A stretch of DNA of 64,000 nt from Anaerohabitans sp964387285. GTDB lineage: Bacteria > Zhuqueibacterota > Zhuqueibacteria > Residuimicrobiales > Residuimicrobiaceae. The stretch's first letter is position 1. The number at the start of each line of letters is the position of its first letter. This document shows, in pieces, positions 9,014-17,567 of this stretch. Made by a program: the position numbers and the translations under genes. The notes beneath the pieces are model-generated. The model was not told where the DNA came from. It did no database searches and worked only from the letters and a program-made list of their open reading frames with translations. Where the stretch lies: contig CAYLWO010000008.1 in assembly GCA_964387285.1 (NCBI GenBank), positions 1 through 64,000 of the forward strand. Direction: 5' to 3'.

Positions 9014-10018
9014 ATGAAAATCACCATCAAAGATATTGCCAAAAAAGCCAAGGTCTCAGCGATCACTGTTTCCAGGGCGCTGAACGACAAACAGGATATC
9101 AATCCCAACACCAAAAAGAAAATTTTGAAAATTGCCAATGATCTGGGCTATTTCCCCAATATGCTGGCCCGCAGTCTGAAATCAAAAAAATCCAAAACTC
9201 TGGGTGTGATTCTTCGCGACATCAGTGATTCGTTCTACGCTGAGATGCTACAAGGCATTTCCCTGGAAGCCAATGCAGAGGGGTATCAAATCATTTTGTC
9301 CATCTCTTCCCGCTCCGGCGTCGATCTGGAACTGGAGTTTAGAACCCTGAAGACACTGCTGGAAAAACAGGTGGATGGTTTATTGATTATCCCGGAGCAC
9401 GAAGACGCCGCTTTTTTTTCCTATCTGCAGCAAATTCATACGCCGTTCGTGCTCCTCAACCGCATACCCAAAGGGATTGCCTGTGATTATGTCGCTACCG
9501 ATCAGATGGAGGGCTCCCGGCTTGCTTTGAACCATTTTATCAAAAGCGGCAAAAAAGACATTGCTTATCTGGTTCGCCGGCCGTCCTCCGGCGCTGTACG
9601 GACGCGCATTTCCGCATGTGAAAAAACGCTGCAGGCTCATGGCTTGCCTAAAAATTTGATCCGGGTGGTCGAATGCGACGATAACCTCGCCTCTGCCTAC
9701 GAACAGACCCTGTCGACCTTACAACGCTTCCCGTCTGTAGACGGCATTTATGCCTGGGATGACGTCATGGCCATGGGCGCGATCAAAGCGGCCATTGAAC
9801 TGGGCTACAAAATACCGCAAGATATCGGCATCATTGGCTATGATGATATCGAATTGGCTAAATTCTTTAATCCTGCTCTAACCACTATTCGGCAAAACAT
9901 ACAGCAAATCGGCAAGACCGCTGCAGAAATTCTGATTGAAAAGATCAATAACGGTATTTTATTTACGGAAAAGCACGTCATTTTAAAACCGGAACTGGTT
10001 GTCAGAGGAACTGCCTAG
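9014..10018 (+). CDS. LacI-family transcriptional regulator
   Basis: 334 aa. The N-terminal helix-turn-helix is intact (ITIKDIAKKAKVSAITVSRA, residues 3-22), followed by the hinge-helix region NMLARSLKSKKS and a periplasmic-binding-protein-like sensor domain (TLGVILRDISDSFYAEM through GIYAWDDVMAMGAI and IGIIGYDDIELAKFF). This family binds palindromic operators as dimers and is usually released or recruited by a sugar. Two CpG-centred palindromes lie upstream. The gene is followed 43 bases later by a TonB receptor on the same strand and then a T9SS protein, so it is likely the local regulator of that uptake locus. The effector sugar is unknown. GGGAG about 11 bases upstream supports the start. 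Confidence 0.93.
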   Translation: MKITIKDIAKKAKVSAITVSRALNDKQDINPNTKKKILKIANDLGYFPNMLARSLKSKKSKTLGVILRDISDSFYAEMLQGISLEANAEGYQIILSISSRSGVDLELEFRTLKTLLEKQVDGLLIIPEHEDAAFFSYLQQIHTPFVLLNRIPKGIACDYVATDQMEGSRLALNHFIKSGKKDIAYLVRRPSSGAVRTRISACEKTLQAHGLPKNLIRVVECDDNLASAYEQTLSTLQRFPSVDGIYAWDDVMAMGAIKAAIELGYKIPQDIGIIGYDDIELAKFFNPALTTIRQNIQQIGKTAAEILIEKINNGILFTEKHVILKPELVVRGTA

Positions 10019-10061
10019 GTTGATCGTATTCGAATCTGTTTAAAACCAAAGAGGTGAAATT

Positions 10062-12986
10062 ATGAAAAATCTATTACGCATCATTATGCTGCTTTTTTTC
10101 ATCACTTCTCTTGTACGGGGCCAGGATAAAACAGAAGGTCAAAGCGATGGAAAAATCACCGGTACGGTGAGCAACGCGACTACGGGTGAACTCTTGCCCG
10201 GAGCTAATGTGTTTTTAAAAGGGACGAGCAGAGGTTCCACTACCAATGTGGATGGCGAATATGTCATCAAAGTCCCGCCGGGCTCTTATACCATCATCGT
10301 CAAATATCTGGGCTATAAAGAGGCGAGTGTGCCCGTGCAGGTGAAGGCCGGCGCCACCATAACGCAAAAATTCAGGCTGGAATATGTGGGCATCAAGGGT
10401 GAAACCGTTGAAATAACCGCTCAGGCGGAAGGTCAGATCGCCGCCATTAACGAGCAATTGACGGCCAGAACGATAAAAAACGTGGTTGCCGCCGACCGGA
10501 TCCAGGAGATACCCGATGTCAATGCCGCCGAATCTGTAGCGCGCCTGCCGGGAATTTCCATTATTCGCAGCGGTGGGGAAGGCCAGAAAGTGGCCATACG
10601 CGGCATGGAGCCGAAATACAACGTGATGATGGTGAACGGCGTGCGCATGCAGTCTACGGATCGCGATGATCGCAGCGTCGATTTGAACATGATCTCTCCC
10701 AATATACTTTCCGGCATCGAGGTGACCAAAGCCGTTACCGCCGATATGGATGCGGATGCCGTCGGCGGCACGGTTAATCTCAAGATCAGCCAGGCTGAGC
10801 CGGGCTTTCATGTCAATTTCACCGCACAGGGCGGCTATGGTTCGGTGGCGAATAATTACGGCAATTTCAGAACCACCGGCCTGATCAGCAACCGTTTTTT
10901 TAACAACAAACTGGGCGTTCAGATATCGGGAACAACCGATCAGTTTGATCGCAGTTCCGATGCGTTAAGCGCGAGCTATACAACCAATGAAGAACAGACC
11001 AAAATTAAGGGTCTGACCGTCATAGACCTGAATGGCATTACGATCACCGATGTGTCAACGACCCGCAAGAGAAGCGGCGGCGGCTTGATTCTGGATTACA
11101 AGCTGTCCAACGGAACCTTGCTCTTGAGTAATTTCATCAGCAATCTTTCCTCTGATTATGTAACCATGCAGAATACCCTTGGCGTTCAAGGCAGTCAGTT
11201 TAATTCCTGGTCGCAGGTCGGAGACGACAACAGGAACATGGTTTACAGCAACGCGTTACAGGGGGAATTTAAATTTTTTAATATTAAAATGGATTTTTCG
11301 TTATCCAATTCGGTTTCCAAACAAGATGTTCCGGATAATCTGCAAATGCGCGTCATAGCGGAGCAAGATCAGAAGGGTTTTGAAACCCCGCTGAATGAAA
11401 CGGCAACCCCCAGCGAGTTTCTCAACAGCGTCAAGGTTTATAATAATATTTTTCGCGTAAAACATTTGGAATCGTTAATGCGGAAGGTCGAGGAGAATGA
11501 ACAAACGGCCACGATCAATTTCAGCATTCCTTACAGTTTTACCGATTACCTGACGGGAAATTTCAAATTTGGCGGAAAATACCGGTATGATAAACGGGAA
11601 AATGACGAAACGGTTCGCTGGGTGCACCCGGACCGGGATAAGCCCAGCCAGGTATTCACCGCGATGATGATGGATTCTTTATGGACCGATTTGGGTCTGG
11701 TGCTCGACGATACCGGAAACGGCATCCACGCCCATCTCTTTGAAGATGCCGACTATGATATCGGTGATTTTCTTTCCGGCAGGGAAAACGTGAGCAAGTT
11801 CTATTACACCGCCGCTGTTGACAAGATGCGGCATTATGAGGCTCTCGCCCGCAAATGGGGTTATTACTTTGAAGATCCGCTACCGTCCAATCAATACGAT
11901 TATACCTATAAGGGATCTCTGTATGCCTGGTATCTCCTGACCGAACTGAACGTGGGAAAATACGTCATGCTCATGCCCGGCGTTCGCTACGAAAATTGGA
12001 CAACCGATTACGATGCTTACGGAACCACCTACATCGGCCCGCAATGGTATGATTACTATAACGAAAAGGTGACAGCAAAGAGAGAGAGAGAGCATTGGTT
12101 TCCGCAAATGCACATACGCCTCAAGCCCGTCGATTGGTTTGATTTGCGCCTCGCCAGCACCCGCACCGTTATTTATCCCGATTACCGGGCTTTTTCACCC
12201 TATTATTATCATGATAAAGGCGCGCCGGCTCTGGTTCTGGGAAATACCGAACTTTTACCGGCGATTGCGCAGAATTATGATATCTATGCCTCTCTTTATA
12301 ACAACCAAATAGGGCTATTGACCTGCGGCTACTTTTACAAGGAGATGGATGATTTAATAACGCCGTTCGGCTTTCAAACCACGGATGCGAAAAAAATCAA
12401 CAACAAGGTTCCTTTGCACCAGACCAAGAATACCGTGATCAGCACATGGATAAATCTCAAAGATAAAACGTTTGTCAGGGGTTTTGAGGTTGATTGGCAG
12501 ACCAATTTCTGGTATCTGCCTGCCGTGCTGAAAGGACTGGTCTTTAATATCAATTATACCCATATGAAATCGGAGACCAGGTATCCTTACCAGGTCATGA
12601 TAAAAAAAGGCACCGGTCCATTTGCCAAATATGTGTTTACCGATACAACCAGAGCGGGCCGTATGCCGCAACAAGCGAACGATATCCTCAATATGACTGT
12701 GGGCTATGACTACCGCGATTTTTCCGCCAGATTATCCTTTCTGTTCCAGGGCAATGTTGTAGGTGGTATCGCCTATCGTATCGAATTGGACTCATTTACA
12801 GACGATTATTACCGATGGGATCTGATCGTCAATCAAAAGCTGCCGTGGAAAGGATTTCAGCTCTATTGCAACGTCAACAACATCACCAACCGGCCAGACC
12901 GGCATTATACCAGTACGCTGGAGTTGCTTTCCTATGCGGGCTATTATGGCAGAACCGTCGACCTGGGCATGCGCTATCGGTTTTAG
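10062..12986 (+). CDS. TonB-dependent outer-membrane receptor with CarboxypepD_reg-like domain
   Basis: 974 aa; AGAGGTG lies 7 bases before the ATG. Layout: signal peptide (residues 1-20, ending VRGQ), a carboxypeptidase-regulatory-like beta-sandwich (about 28-115: GKITGTVSNATTGELLPGA, GYKEASVPVQV), a plug domain (about 130-245: RIQEIPDVNAAESVARLPGI, VAIRGMEPKYNVMMVNGVRM, DADAVGGTVNL), and a long beta barrel ending in the aromatic terminus MRYRF. This is a SusC/FecA-like importer energised by TonB. No SusD partner is seen; the next gene is a secreted beta-helix protein. Position behind a LacI regulator suggests an oligosaccharide as cargo (inference). Confidence 0.93.
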   Translation: MKNLLRIIMLLFFITSLVRGQDKTEGQSDGKITGTVSNATTGELLPGANVFLKGTSRGSTTNVDGEYVIKVPPGSYTIIVKYLGYKEASVPVQVKAGATITQKFRLEYVGIKGETVEITAQAEGQIAAINEQLTARTIKNVVAADRIQEIPDVNAAESVARLPGISIIRSGGEGQKVAIRGMEPKYNVMMVNGVRMQSTDRDDRSVDLNMISPNILSGIEVTKAVTADMDADAVGGTVNLKISQAEPGFHVNFTAQGGYGSVANNYGNFRTTGLISNRFFNNKLGVQISGTTDQFDRSSDALSASYTTNEEQTKIKGLTVIDLNGITITDVSTTRKRSGGGLILDYKLSNGTLLLSNFISNLSSDYVTMQNTLGVQGSQFNSWSQVGDDNRNMVYSNALQGEFKFFNIKMDFSLSNSVSKQDVPDNLQMRVIAEQDQKGFETPLNETATPSEFLNSVKVYNNIFRVKHLESLMRKVEENEQTATINFSIPYSFTDYLTGNFKFGGKYRYDKRENDETVRWVHPDRDKPSQVFTAMMMDSLWTDLGLVLDDTGNGIHAHLFEDADYDIGDFLSGRENVSKFYYTAAVDKMRHYEALARKWGYYFEDPLPSNQYDYTYKGSLYAWYLLTELNVGKYVMLMPGVRYENWTTDYDAYGTTYIGPQWYDYYNEKVTAKREREHWFPQMHIRLKPVDWFDLRLASTRTVIYPDYRAFSPYYYHDKGAPALVLGNTELLPAIAQNYDIYASLYNNQIGLLTCGYFYKEMDDLITPFGFQTTDAKKINNKVPLHQTKNTVISTWINLKDKTFVRGFEVDWQTNFWYLPAVLKGLVFNINYTHMKSETRYPYQVMIKKGTGPFAKYVFTDTTRAGRMPQQANDILNMTVGYDYRDFSARLSFLFQGNVVGGIAYRIELDSFTDDYYRWDLIVNQKLPWKGFQLYCNVNNITNRPDRHYTSTLELLSYAGYYGRTVDLGMRYRF

Positions 12987-13104
12987 TTGAATACTGTTAT
13001 TCTTACAGTTGGCGGCATCCCGCAGAAACAACCGGCAACTGGCGCGAACATTTATTTTTCATTCAAGGCCAAGTTGACAAGTTGCGATAATCGAAATGGA
13101 GGTG

Positions 13105-13167
13105 ATGGCAAAAATAAACTTTTACAGCGGTATGAGTCAAATCCGATTGCGGGTGTGTTCAGTTTGA
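13105..13167 (+). CDS. Possible 20-residue leader ORF 1
   Basis: ATG at 13105 preceded by GGAGGTG, with the Shine-Dalgarno very close to the start. Encodes MAKINFYSGMSQIRLRVCSV and stops at 13165-13167. It matches no family I know. It is listed because it lies in the same leader as a second tiny ORF with a better ribosome site, between the TonB receptor and the T9SS protein gene. It may well be chance. Confidence 0.2.
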   Translation: MAKINFYSGMSQIRLRVCSV

Positions 13168-13177
13168 AAGGAGGTGA

Positions 13178-13252
13178 ATGACTGCAAAACGTCGCCACGA
13201 GAGACACAAGATGTGCAGAGTTGAACAATGGTTGCACCCCAAAACTAAATGA
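13178..13252 (+). CDS. Possible 24-residue basic leader peptide ORF 2
   Basis: A near-ideal ribosome-binding site (AAAGGAGGTGA) sits directly upstream of ATG 13178. The ORF encodes a short basic peptide (starts MTAKRRHERHKMCRVEQWLH) and ends TGA at 13250-13252, 12 bases before the ATG of the gene at 13265. It could be a translated leader or a coupling ORF that shapes expression of the downstream secreted protein. No known family; no visible attenuator hairpin. Confidence 0.3.
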   Translation: MTAKRRHERHKMCRVEQWLHPKTK

Positions 13253-13264
13253 GGAGAATTTCAC

Positions 13265-15001
13265 ATGAACAAATTTACCATGTATCTGGTTATTTTGTGC
13301 CTGGCGCTTGCAGCTCCGATCATCGCCCAGAACGAACTGGTTCTGGATCCCAACGACTATATCAACAATCAAATCCTCGGCGATACTCTGGCGAATGGAG
13401 CGCGCGCACACAGCGTCTACAAACTCGAACGTTCCAAGTTTTATGCTTTGGATGGCCGCATGGATATTAAATTCCGCTTGGAGATTGTCGGGCCGGATAA
13501 CGGCGGCATGCTTCATGATGCCGCTGAAGGCCACCCACCTGTCATCGTCAACACGCCCGACGCCGCGGGCAATGCCAGATCCAGCTTTCAACTTCTTGCC
13601 GGCGGAGAATTAATTCTGAAAAACTTTATCATGAGCGGGTTGGTCAGCTCGGGCTTGATGGTGGGCGATATGATGTTAAGCAACGGCGGCAAGCGTTTTG
13701 AAGCCCACAATATGGTTTTCTGCGATTGGGAGGAAAGAATTTTCAGAAGCCGCTCTACAGGCATCGATGTTAAAATTACCGACTGCGTCTACCTGAACGG
13801 AGGTGGATTGGACTATGGCGTGTTCGACGGAATGTCCACCCGATTTGACGTGACCGGCAACAGCTTTACTCTGGAAAACAACACCATGGTGAATGTGGGC
13901 AGGGAAATATGCAACGCCGGACCGTTTCTGAAAATGAAAACGACCATTCTGCACAACTCGTTTATCAACATGATCAAGTGTGCGCATGAGATGCGTCATT
14001 ATGAAATCATCAGCGCCAACAATTATTGGCTCAATTGGGAGTTTATCGGCTATGGTCCAAATCAAATACGAACCAATGATATTTATCAAATGCACTTTAC
14101 GACCTATAATGATTATTTGCCGATAAAGGACAAACTTGATTCGGTCTCGTGCTATTTCGGTCAAAACGGCTTTATTATCGAAGATAAAATCAATGCGTGG
14201 TTTGCCACCAAAACGGCGCAGGACAGCATTCACCAATCAGGGTATTGGGAGATTGCGGCTGTCGATTCGTTCGTCGTCAGAGACAACAATTATAAAATCG
14301 GCACCAATTATCTGAATTTCCACCCGCAGTTTTTCCAGCCGGCGCATAACACCGATCTGCTCGTTGCCTTCACTGAGGCTTATTGGAAGCCGCCTGCGCA
14401 GCAACCGACTATACCGCCGGATTATCGCGTGCCTTATATCGTCAACTTTACCAGCGAAGGCGCCCCCGTGTGCCACTGGCCGCTGCCCTTTGATCTAAGA
14501 TATTCCAATCCTACCTGGTTGACCGGCGGTTCAGACGGCCTGCCGCTCGGTGATTTGAATTGGTACCCGGATAAAAAAGCCATTTACCTGGCCAACAGAG
14601 ACCAGATCATCGCTGCGCTGAAGGATTCCATGCTCAACGCCAAAGCTATTTACAAGCCGCCGGCGCGTACGCCTTTTATCACGCCAACCACACATGTCGC
14701 TGACAAAATCAGCGCAACGCCGCAACAGTTTACTCTGGGACAAAACTATCCCAATCCGTTTAATCCTTCGACTCAGATTTCCTATACTCTGTCGAATGCC
14801 GATCAGGTCACGTTGGTGATCTATAACATGCTGGGACAGAAAATACGCACGCTGGTCGATGCCCGGCAAACGGCAGGCTCCCACTCTGTTAATTGGGATG
14901 GATTGGATAACTTGGGAACACCGGTTGCAGGCGGAGTTTATTTCTACAGAATAGATCTGGGCGAGCAGACCGCAACGAAGAAAATGGTTCTCATGAAATA
15001 A
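13265..15001 (+). CDS. Secreted beta-helix-like protein with T9SS sorting domain
   Basis: 578 aa; GAGGAG upstream of the ATG and a signal peptide (MNKFTMYLVILCLALAAPII, cleaved near AQNE). The central part (about residues 100-270) has repeated short strands typical of a right-handed parallel beta helix: GGELILKNFIMSGL, DVKITDCVYLNGGG, NSFTLENNTMVNVG, TTILHNSFINMIKC. The last ~80 residues are a classic Por-secretion domain (LGQNYPNPFNPSTQISYTLS to GGVYFYRIDLG). It is the natural partner of the upstream TonB receptor and may bind or cut the polysaccharide whose fragments the receptor imports. I cannot identify a lyase active site. Confidence 0.85.
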   Translation: MNKFTMYLVILCLALAAPIIAQNELVLDPNDYINNQILGDTLANGARAHSVYKLERSKFYALDGRMDIKFRLEIVGPDNGGMLHDAAEGHPPVIVNTPDAAGNARSSFQLLAGGELILKNFIMSGLVSSGLMVGDMMLSNGGKRFEAHNMVFCDWEERIFRSRSTGIDVKITDCVYLNGGGLDYGVFDGMSTRFDVTGNSFTLENNTMVNVGREICNAGPFLKMKTTILHNSFINMIKCAHEMRHYEIISANNYWLNWEFIGYGPNQIRTNDIYQMHFTTYNDYLPIKDKLDSVSCYFGQNGFIIEDKINAWFATKTAQDSIHQSGYWEIAAVDSFVVRDNNYKIGTNYLNFHPQFFQPAHNTDLLVAFTEAYWKPPAQQPTIPPDYRVPYIVNFTSEGAPVCHWPLPFDLRYSNPTWLTGGSDGLPLGDLNWYPDKKAIYLANRDQIIAALKDSMLNAKAIYKPPARTPFITPTTHVADKISATPQQFTLGQNYPNPFNPSTQISYTLSNADQVTLVIYNMLGQKIRTLVDARQTAGSHSVNWDGLDNLGTPVAGGVYFYRIDLGEQTATKKMVLMK

Positions 15002-15045
15002 GTCGAATGAGCCTGATTATTACCCAACCCGCATAAACGGGAAAC

Positions 15046-15230
15046 AAATGTCGGACACCTTCGGAGACTGTCGCAAAACCCCAGACCCCGGATGTGGCCG
15101 CGTTTTTTGCGGCCACTCCGGGTGTCTCTCGGCGCATAATCAATGAGTTAAGAAACACCCGGGGTCACAAAAACCGTGACCCCGGGGTTGTTCTGCCTTT
15201 TGCGACAGTCTCTCGAAATGTCCGACATTT
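15046..15230. repeat. MITE-like element, left copy of an inverted pair
   Basis: A 185-bp non-coding element with its own terminal inverted repeats of about 35 bp: left end AAATGTCGGACACCTTCGGA and GACTGTCGCAAAA, right end TTTTGCGACAGTC and GAAATGTCCGACATTT. Inside are two strong hairpins: GTGGCCGC (15094-15101) with GCGGCCAC (15109-15116), and CCCGGGGTCAC (15158-15168) with GTGACCCCGGG (15176-15186). A nearly identical copy in the opposite orientation is at 23041-23223. It carries no transposase, so mobilisation would need an enzyme supplied elsewhere. The open frame running across it is an artefact of its composition. No target-site duplication is obvious. Confidence 0.8.
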
Positions 15231-15286
15231 TTTTGACCATTTTGCGCGAAAAACAACCCGTATTCATCAATTTTTAAGGGTACAGC

Positions 15287-17560
15287 ATGCGCCTATTTTT
15301 CAGAACCATCGTTATGACCGCTCAGCTTTTATTGGCCGGCCATGCGGCCGTTACTGCGGCGGAGGACGGGTCAATGGCCCTTACGAGCGGACCGGCCGAT
15401 CATCAGGTTTTTCAACGCAACGAATTTGATGTTGCCGATCTTCATTTTTCAGGAACATGCGCTCTTTTCAAACAAGGAATTGTGGAAGCGCGGATCCTCG
15501 ATCAGTTGACGCTTTTATCCGTCTCTGCTTGGCAAAAGGTCGGAGAATACAGCGGTCAGAAATGGCAGGCCAGCCTGACCAAGGTTCCGATGGGGGGACC
15601 CTATCGCATCGAAATTCGTCTACTGGATTCAACAGGAAAAATCGACGCCGCAACCCGGATCGATAACATCCTGATCGGAGATATCTGGGTTTTGGCCGGC
15701 CAGTCAAATATGCAGGGGGCCGGTGAACTCCACGACGTCGAACTACCAAGTGTCTGGGTGAACAGCTTTGGCTTTAATGAAAAATGGTCAACAGCCGTAG
15801 AACCGCTGCATTGGCTTTTGGATTCCATCGACCCGATACATCATCCGGGAATAACAGGTGAAGCCCTGGAGCGGGAAAGAGAAAGCCAAAAAAGAAGAGC
15901 GGTCGCCGGCGCCGGCTGTGGTTTGCCTTTTGCCAAAGAAGTGGTGCAAGAGACCAGAGTTCCGATCGGATTGCTGCCCTGTGCGCATGGCGGCACCAAA
16001 ATGGAACAATGGGATCCGGCGAAAAGAGACGAGCAGGGAAATTCACTTTATGGCTCGATGTATCGCCGCTTTTTAGCTGTGGGAGGCAAAGTAAAAGGAC
16101 TCTTGTGGTATCAGGGTGAGTCTGACGCCAACGAGATCGATGGCCCGTTGTTTCGAAACCGGTTCATCGACTTTGTTAAATCCGTGCGACAGGATTTCAA
16201 GCAAGCGGATTTGCCGGTGTACTTTGTACAAATCAGCCGAATTGTTGCCAAAGATGTTTTTCCTCAGTGGAATGAAATTCGCGAGCAGCAGCGTCAATGT
16301 GCAGCCGCAATCCCCAATTGTCGCATGGCATCCTCCATTGATTTGACGTTTGATGATCCGGTTCATATCAGCACCCAGGGGCATAAAAGATTAGGGAGAC
16401 GGCTGGCCATGCTGGCTCTCAGGGACCTGTACGGAAAGACGGAATGGCAGCATGGCCCTGAATTGAACTATCTCACGCCCGTGCCGTCTCGATTTAAACA
16501 ATACCGCATGCATTTTAAAGGCGTCAACAAAACGCTGCAGGCTGTGGATCGTCCGAGTGGTTTTTCAGTAAGAGATCAAAAGGAAAAAGATCTGGGCCTG
16601 TTGTATAAAACGCTTTTGGCTCCTGACGGAAAATCGATTGATCTGTTCTTATTCGATCAACCTCCTCCAGGCTCCTGCCTCTGGTACGGATATGGGCTCG
16701 ATCCTTACTGCAATATCACGGACAGCGAGGATATGGCCCTGGCCGCCTTTGGCCCAATCCCGTTCGACAGTCTCATGTATGCGGCATTTGTAGATTTATT
16801 GCGCAACGATCCGGCCAGTGCGGATTTACCGGCTCTGATTCCGCACGTCCTGGCTTTTGCCGAAAAACATCCGGCTCAGGAAAGGGAAATTTATGCAATC
16901 GTAAAAAGAACGATTAAAACATTGCCGGCAGAAAACCAGCTTGTTTATTATCCGCTGCTTTTTAAAACAGGCGATTTTGAAAAGTGGGATGAATGGCTGG
17001 CAAGCGCCGGCAGGTCAACTCTGCAAAAACGCAAGCAGATCGCCCAGTCATTTCAAGGCGAAGATGGGCTGCATTTAAAAACTCTTTATGTGCATAATTG
17101 GCATATGGTCGGCTTGTTCGACAATGCCGGCTGTAGAGGATTCGATCAGGTGTTTGCCCCGGAAACCGGCAGCCACCTCGAGCGAAAATACCTCAACACG
17201 AAGGGCGACACCCTTTGCTGGATGCCTGCCCAGGTCGACAGCGATGGCCTATTGAATTTTAAAAAGCTGTGGGGCAACCATGAATATGTCGTGGTTTATG
17301 CTCAAGCCGGCGTTGAAGCGAAAAAAGCGGTGCAAATTCCCCTTTTATTGGGCAGCGACGATGCCGCTGTCGTCTGGGTCAACGGCAACGAGATTCACAG
17401 GGAACATGTACATCGACGCGTTACGTGCTCGTCGGATTTGCTCTTTCCCCGATTTAACAAAGGCAAGAATACGATTTTAATCAAAGTGTGTCAGCGTACC
17501 GGAGATTGGGGATTATGCGTGCGCTTATTGGACAAAGACAACCTTATAACACAACCATAG
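15287..17560 (+). CDS. Secreted sialate O-acetylesterase-family (SASA) esterase with C-terminal accessory domain
   Basis: 757 aa with a signal peptide (MRLFFRTIVMTAQLLLAGHA). The SGNH/SASA esterase domain has the block-I serine in WVLAGQSNMQG (Ser140), the middle block LPCAHGGTKMEQWDP and KGLLWYQGESDAN, and the catalytic histidine region DDPVHISTQGHKRLG (His360). These enzymes remove O-acetyl groups from sialic acids or other glycans, exposing them to glycosidases. The C-terminal part (about 640-757) has a beta-sandwich signature (IPLLLGSDDAAVVWVNGNEI, KGKNTILIKVCQRTGDWGL) like carbohydrate-binding modules. The next gene follows after 7 bases, so it is first in an operon. The upstream gap is filled by the MITE-like element, which may separate it from older promoters. 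Confidence 0.9.
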   Translation: MRLFFRTIVMTAQLLLAGHAAVTAAEDGSMALTSGPADHQVFQRNEFDVADLHFSGTCALFKQGIVEARILDQLTLLSVSAWQKVGEYSGQKWQASLTKVPMGGPYRIEIRLLDSTGKIDAATRIDNILIGDIWVLAGQSNMQGAGELHDVELPSVWVNSFGFNEKWSTAVEPLHWLLDSIDPIHHPGITGEALERERESQKRRAVAGAGCGLPFAKEVVQETRVPIGLLPCAHGGTKMEQWDPAKRDEQGNSLYGSMYRRFLAVGGKVKGLLWYQGESDANEIDGPLFRNRFIDFVKSVRQDFKQADLPVYFVQISRIVAKDVFPQWNEIREQQRQCAAAIPNCRMASSIDLTFDDPVHISTQGHKRLGRRLAMLALRDLYGKTEWQHGPELNYLTPVPSRFKQYRMHFKGVNKTLQAVDRPSGFSVRDQKEKDLGLLYKTLLAPDGKSIDLFLFDQPPPGSCLWYGYGLDPYCNITDSEDMALAAFGPIPFDSLMYAAFVDLLRNDPASADLPALIPHVLAFAEKHPAQEREIYAIVKRTIKTLPAENQLVYYPLLFKTGDFEKWDEWLASAGRSTLQKRKQIAQSFQGEDGLHLKTLYVHNWHMVGLFDNAGCRGFDQVFAPETGSHLERKYLNTKGDTLCWMPAQVDSDGLLNFKKLWGNHEYVVVYAQAGVEAKKAVQIPLLLGSDDAAVVWVNGNEIHREHVHRRVTCSSDLLFPRFNKGKNTILIKVCQRTGDWGLCVRLLDKDNLITQP

Positions 17561-17567
17561 AGGACTT

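Noticed and set aside
8735..9017. Two overlapping open frames upstream of the LacI gene
   Set aside because: They cover the operators and terminator region; composition is non-coding and neither has a ribosome site.
15094..15429. Open frame across the left MITE-like element
   Set aside because: The same peptide (AAFFAATPGVSRRIINELRN) arises from the inverted copy near 23100; it is a by-product of the repeat and runs into the esterase gene in another frame.
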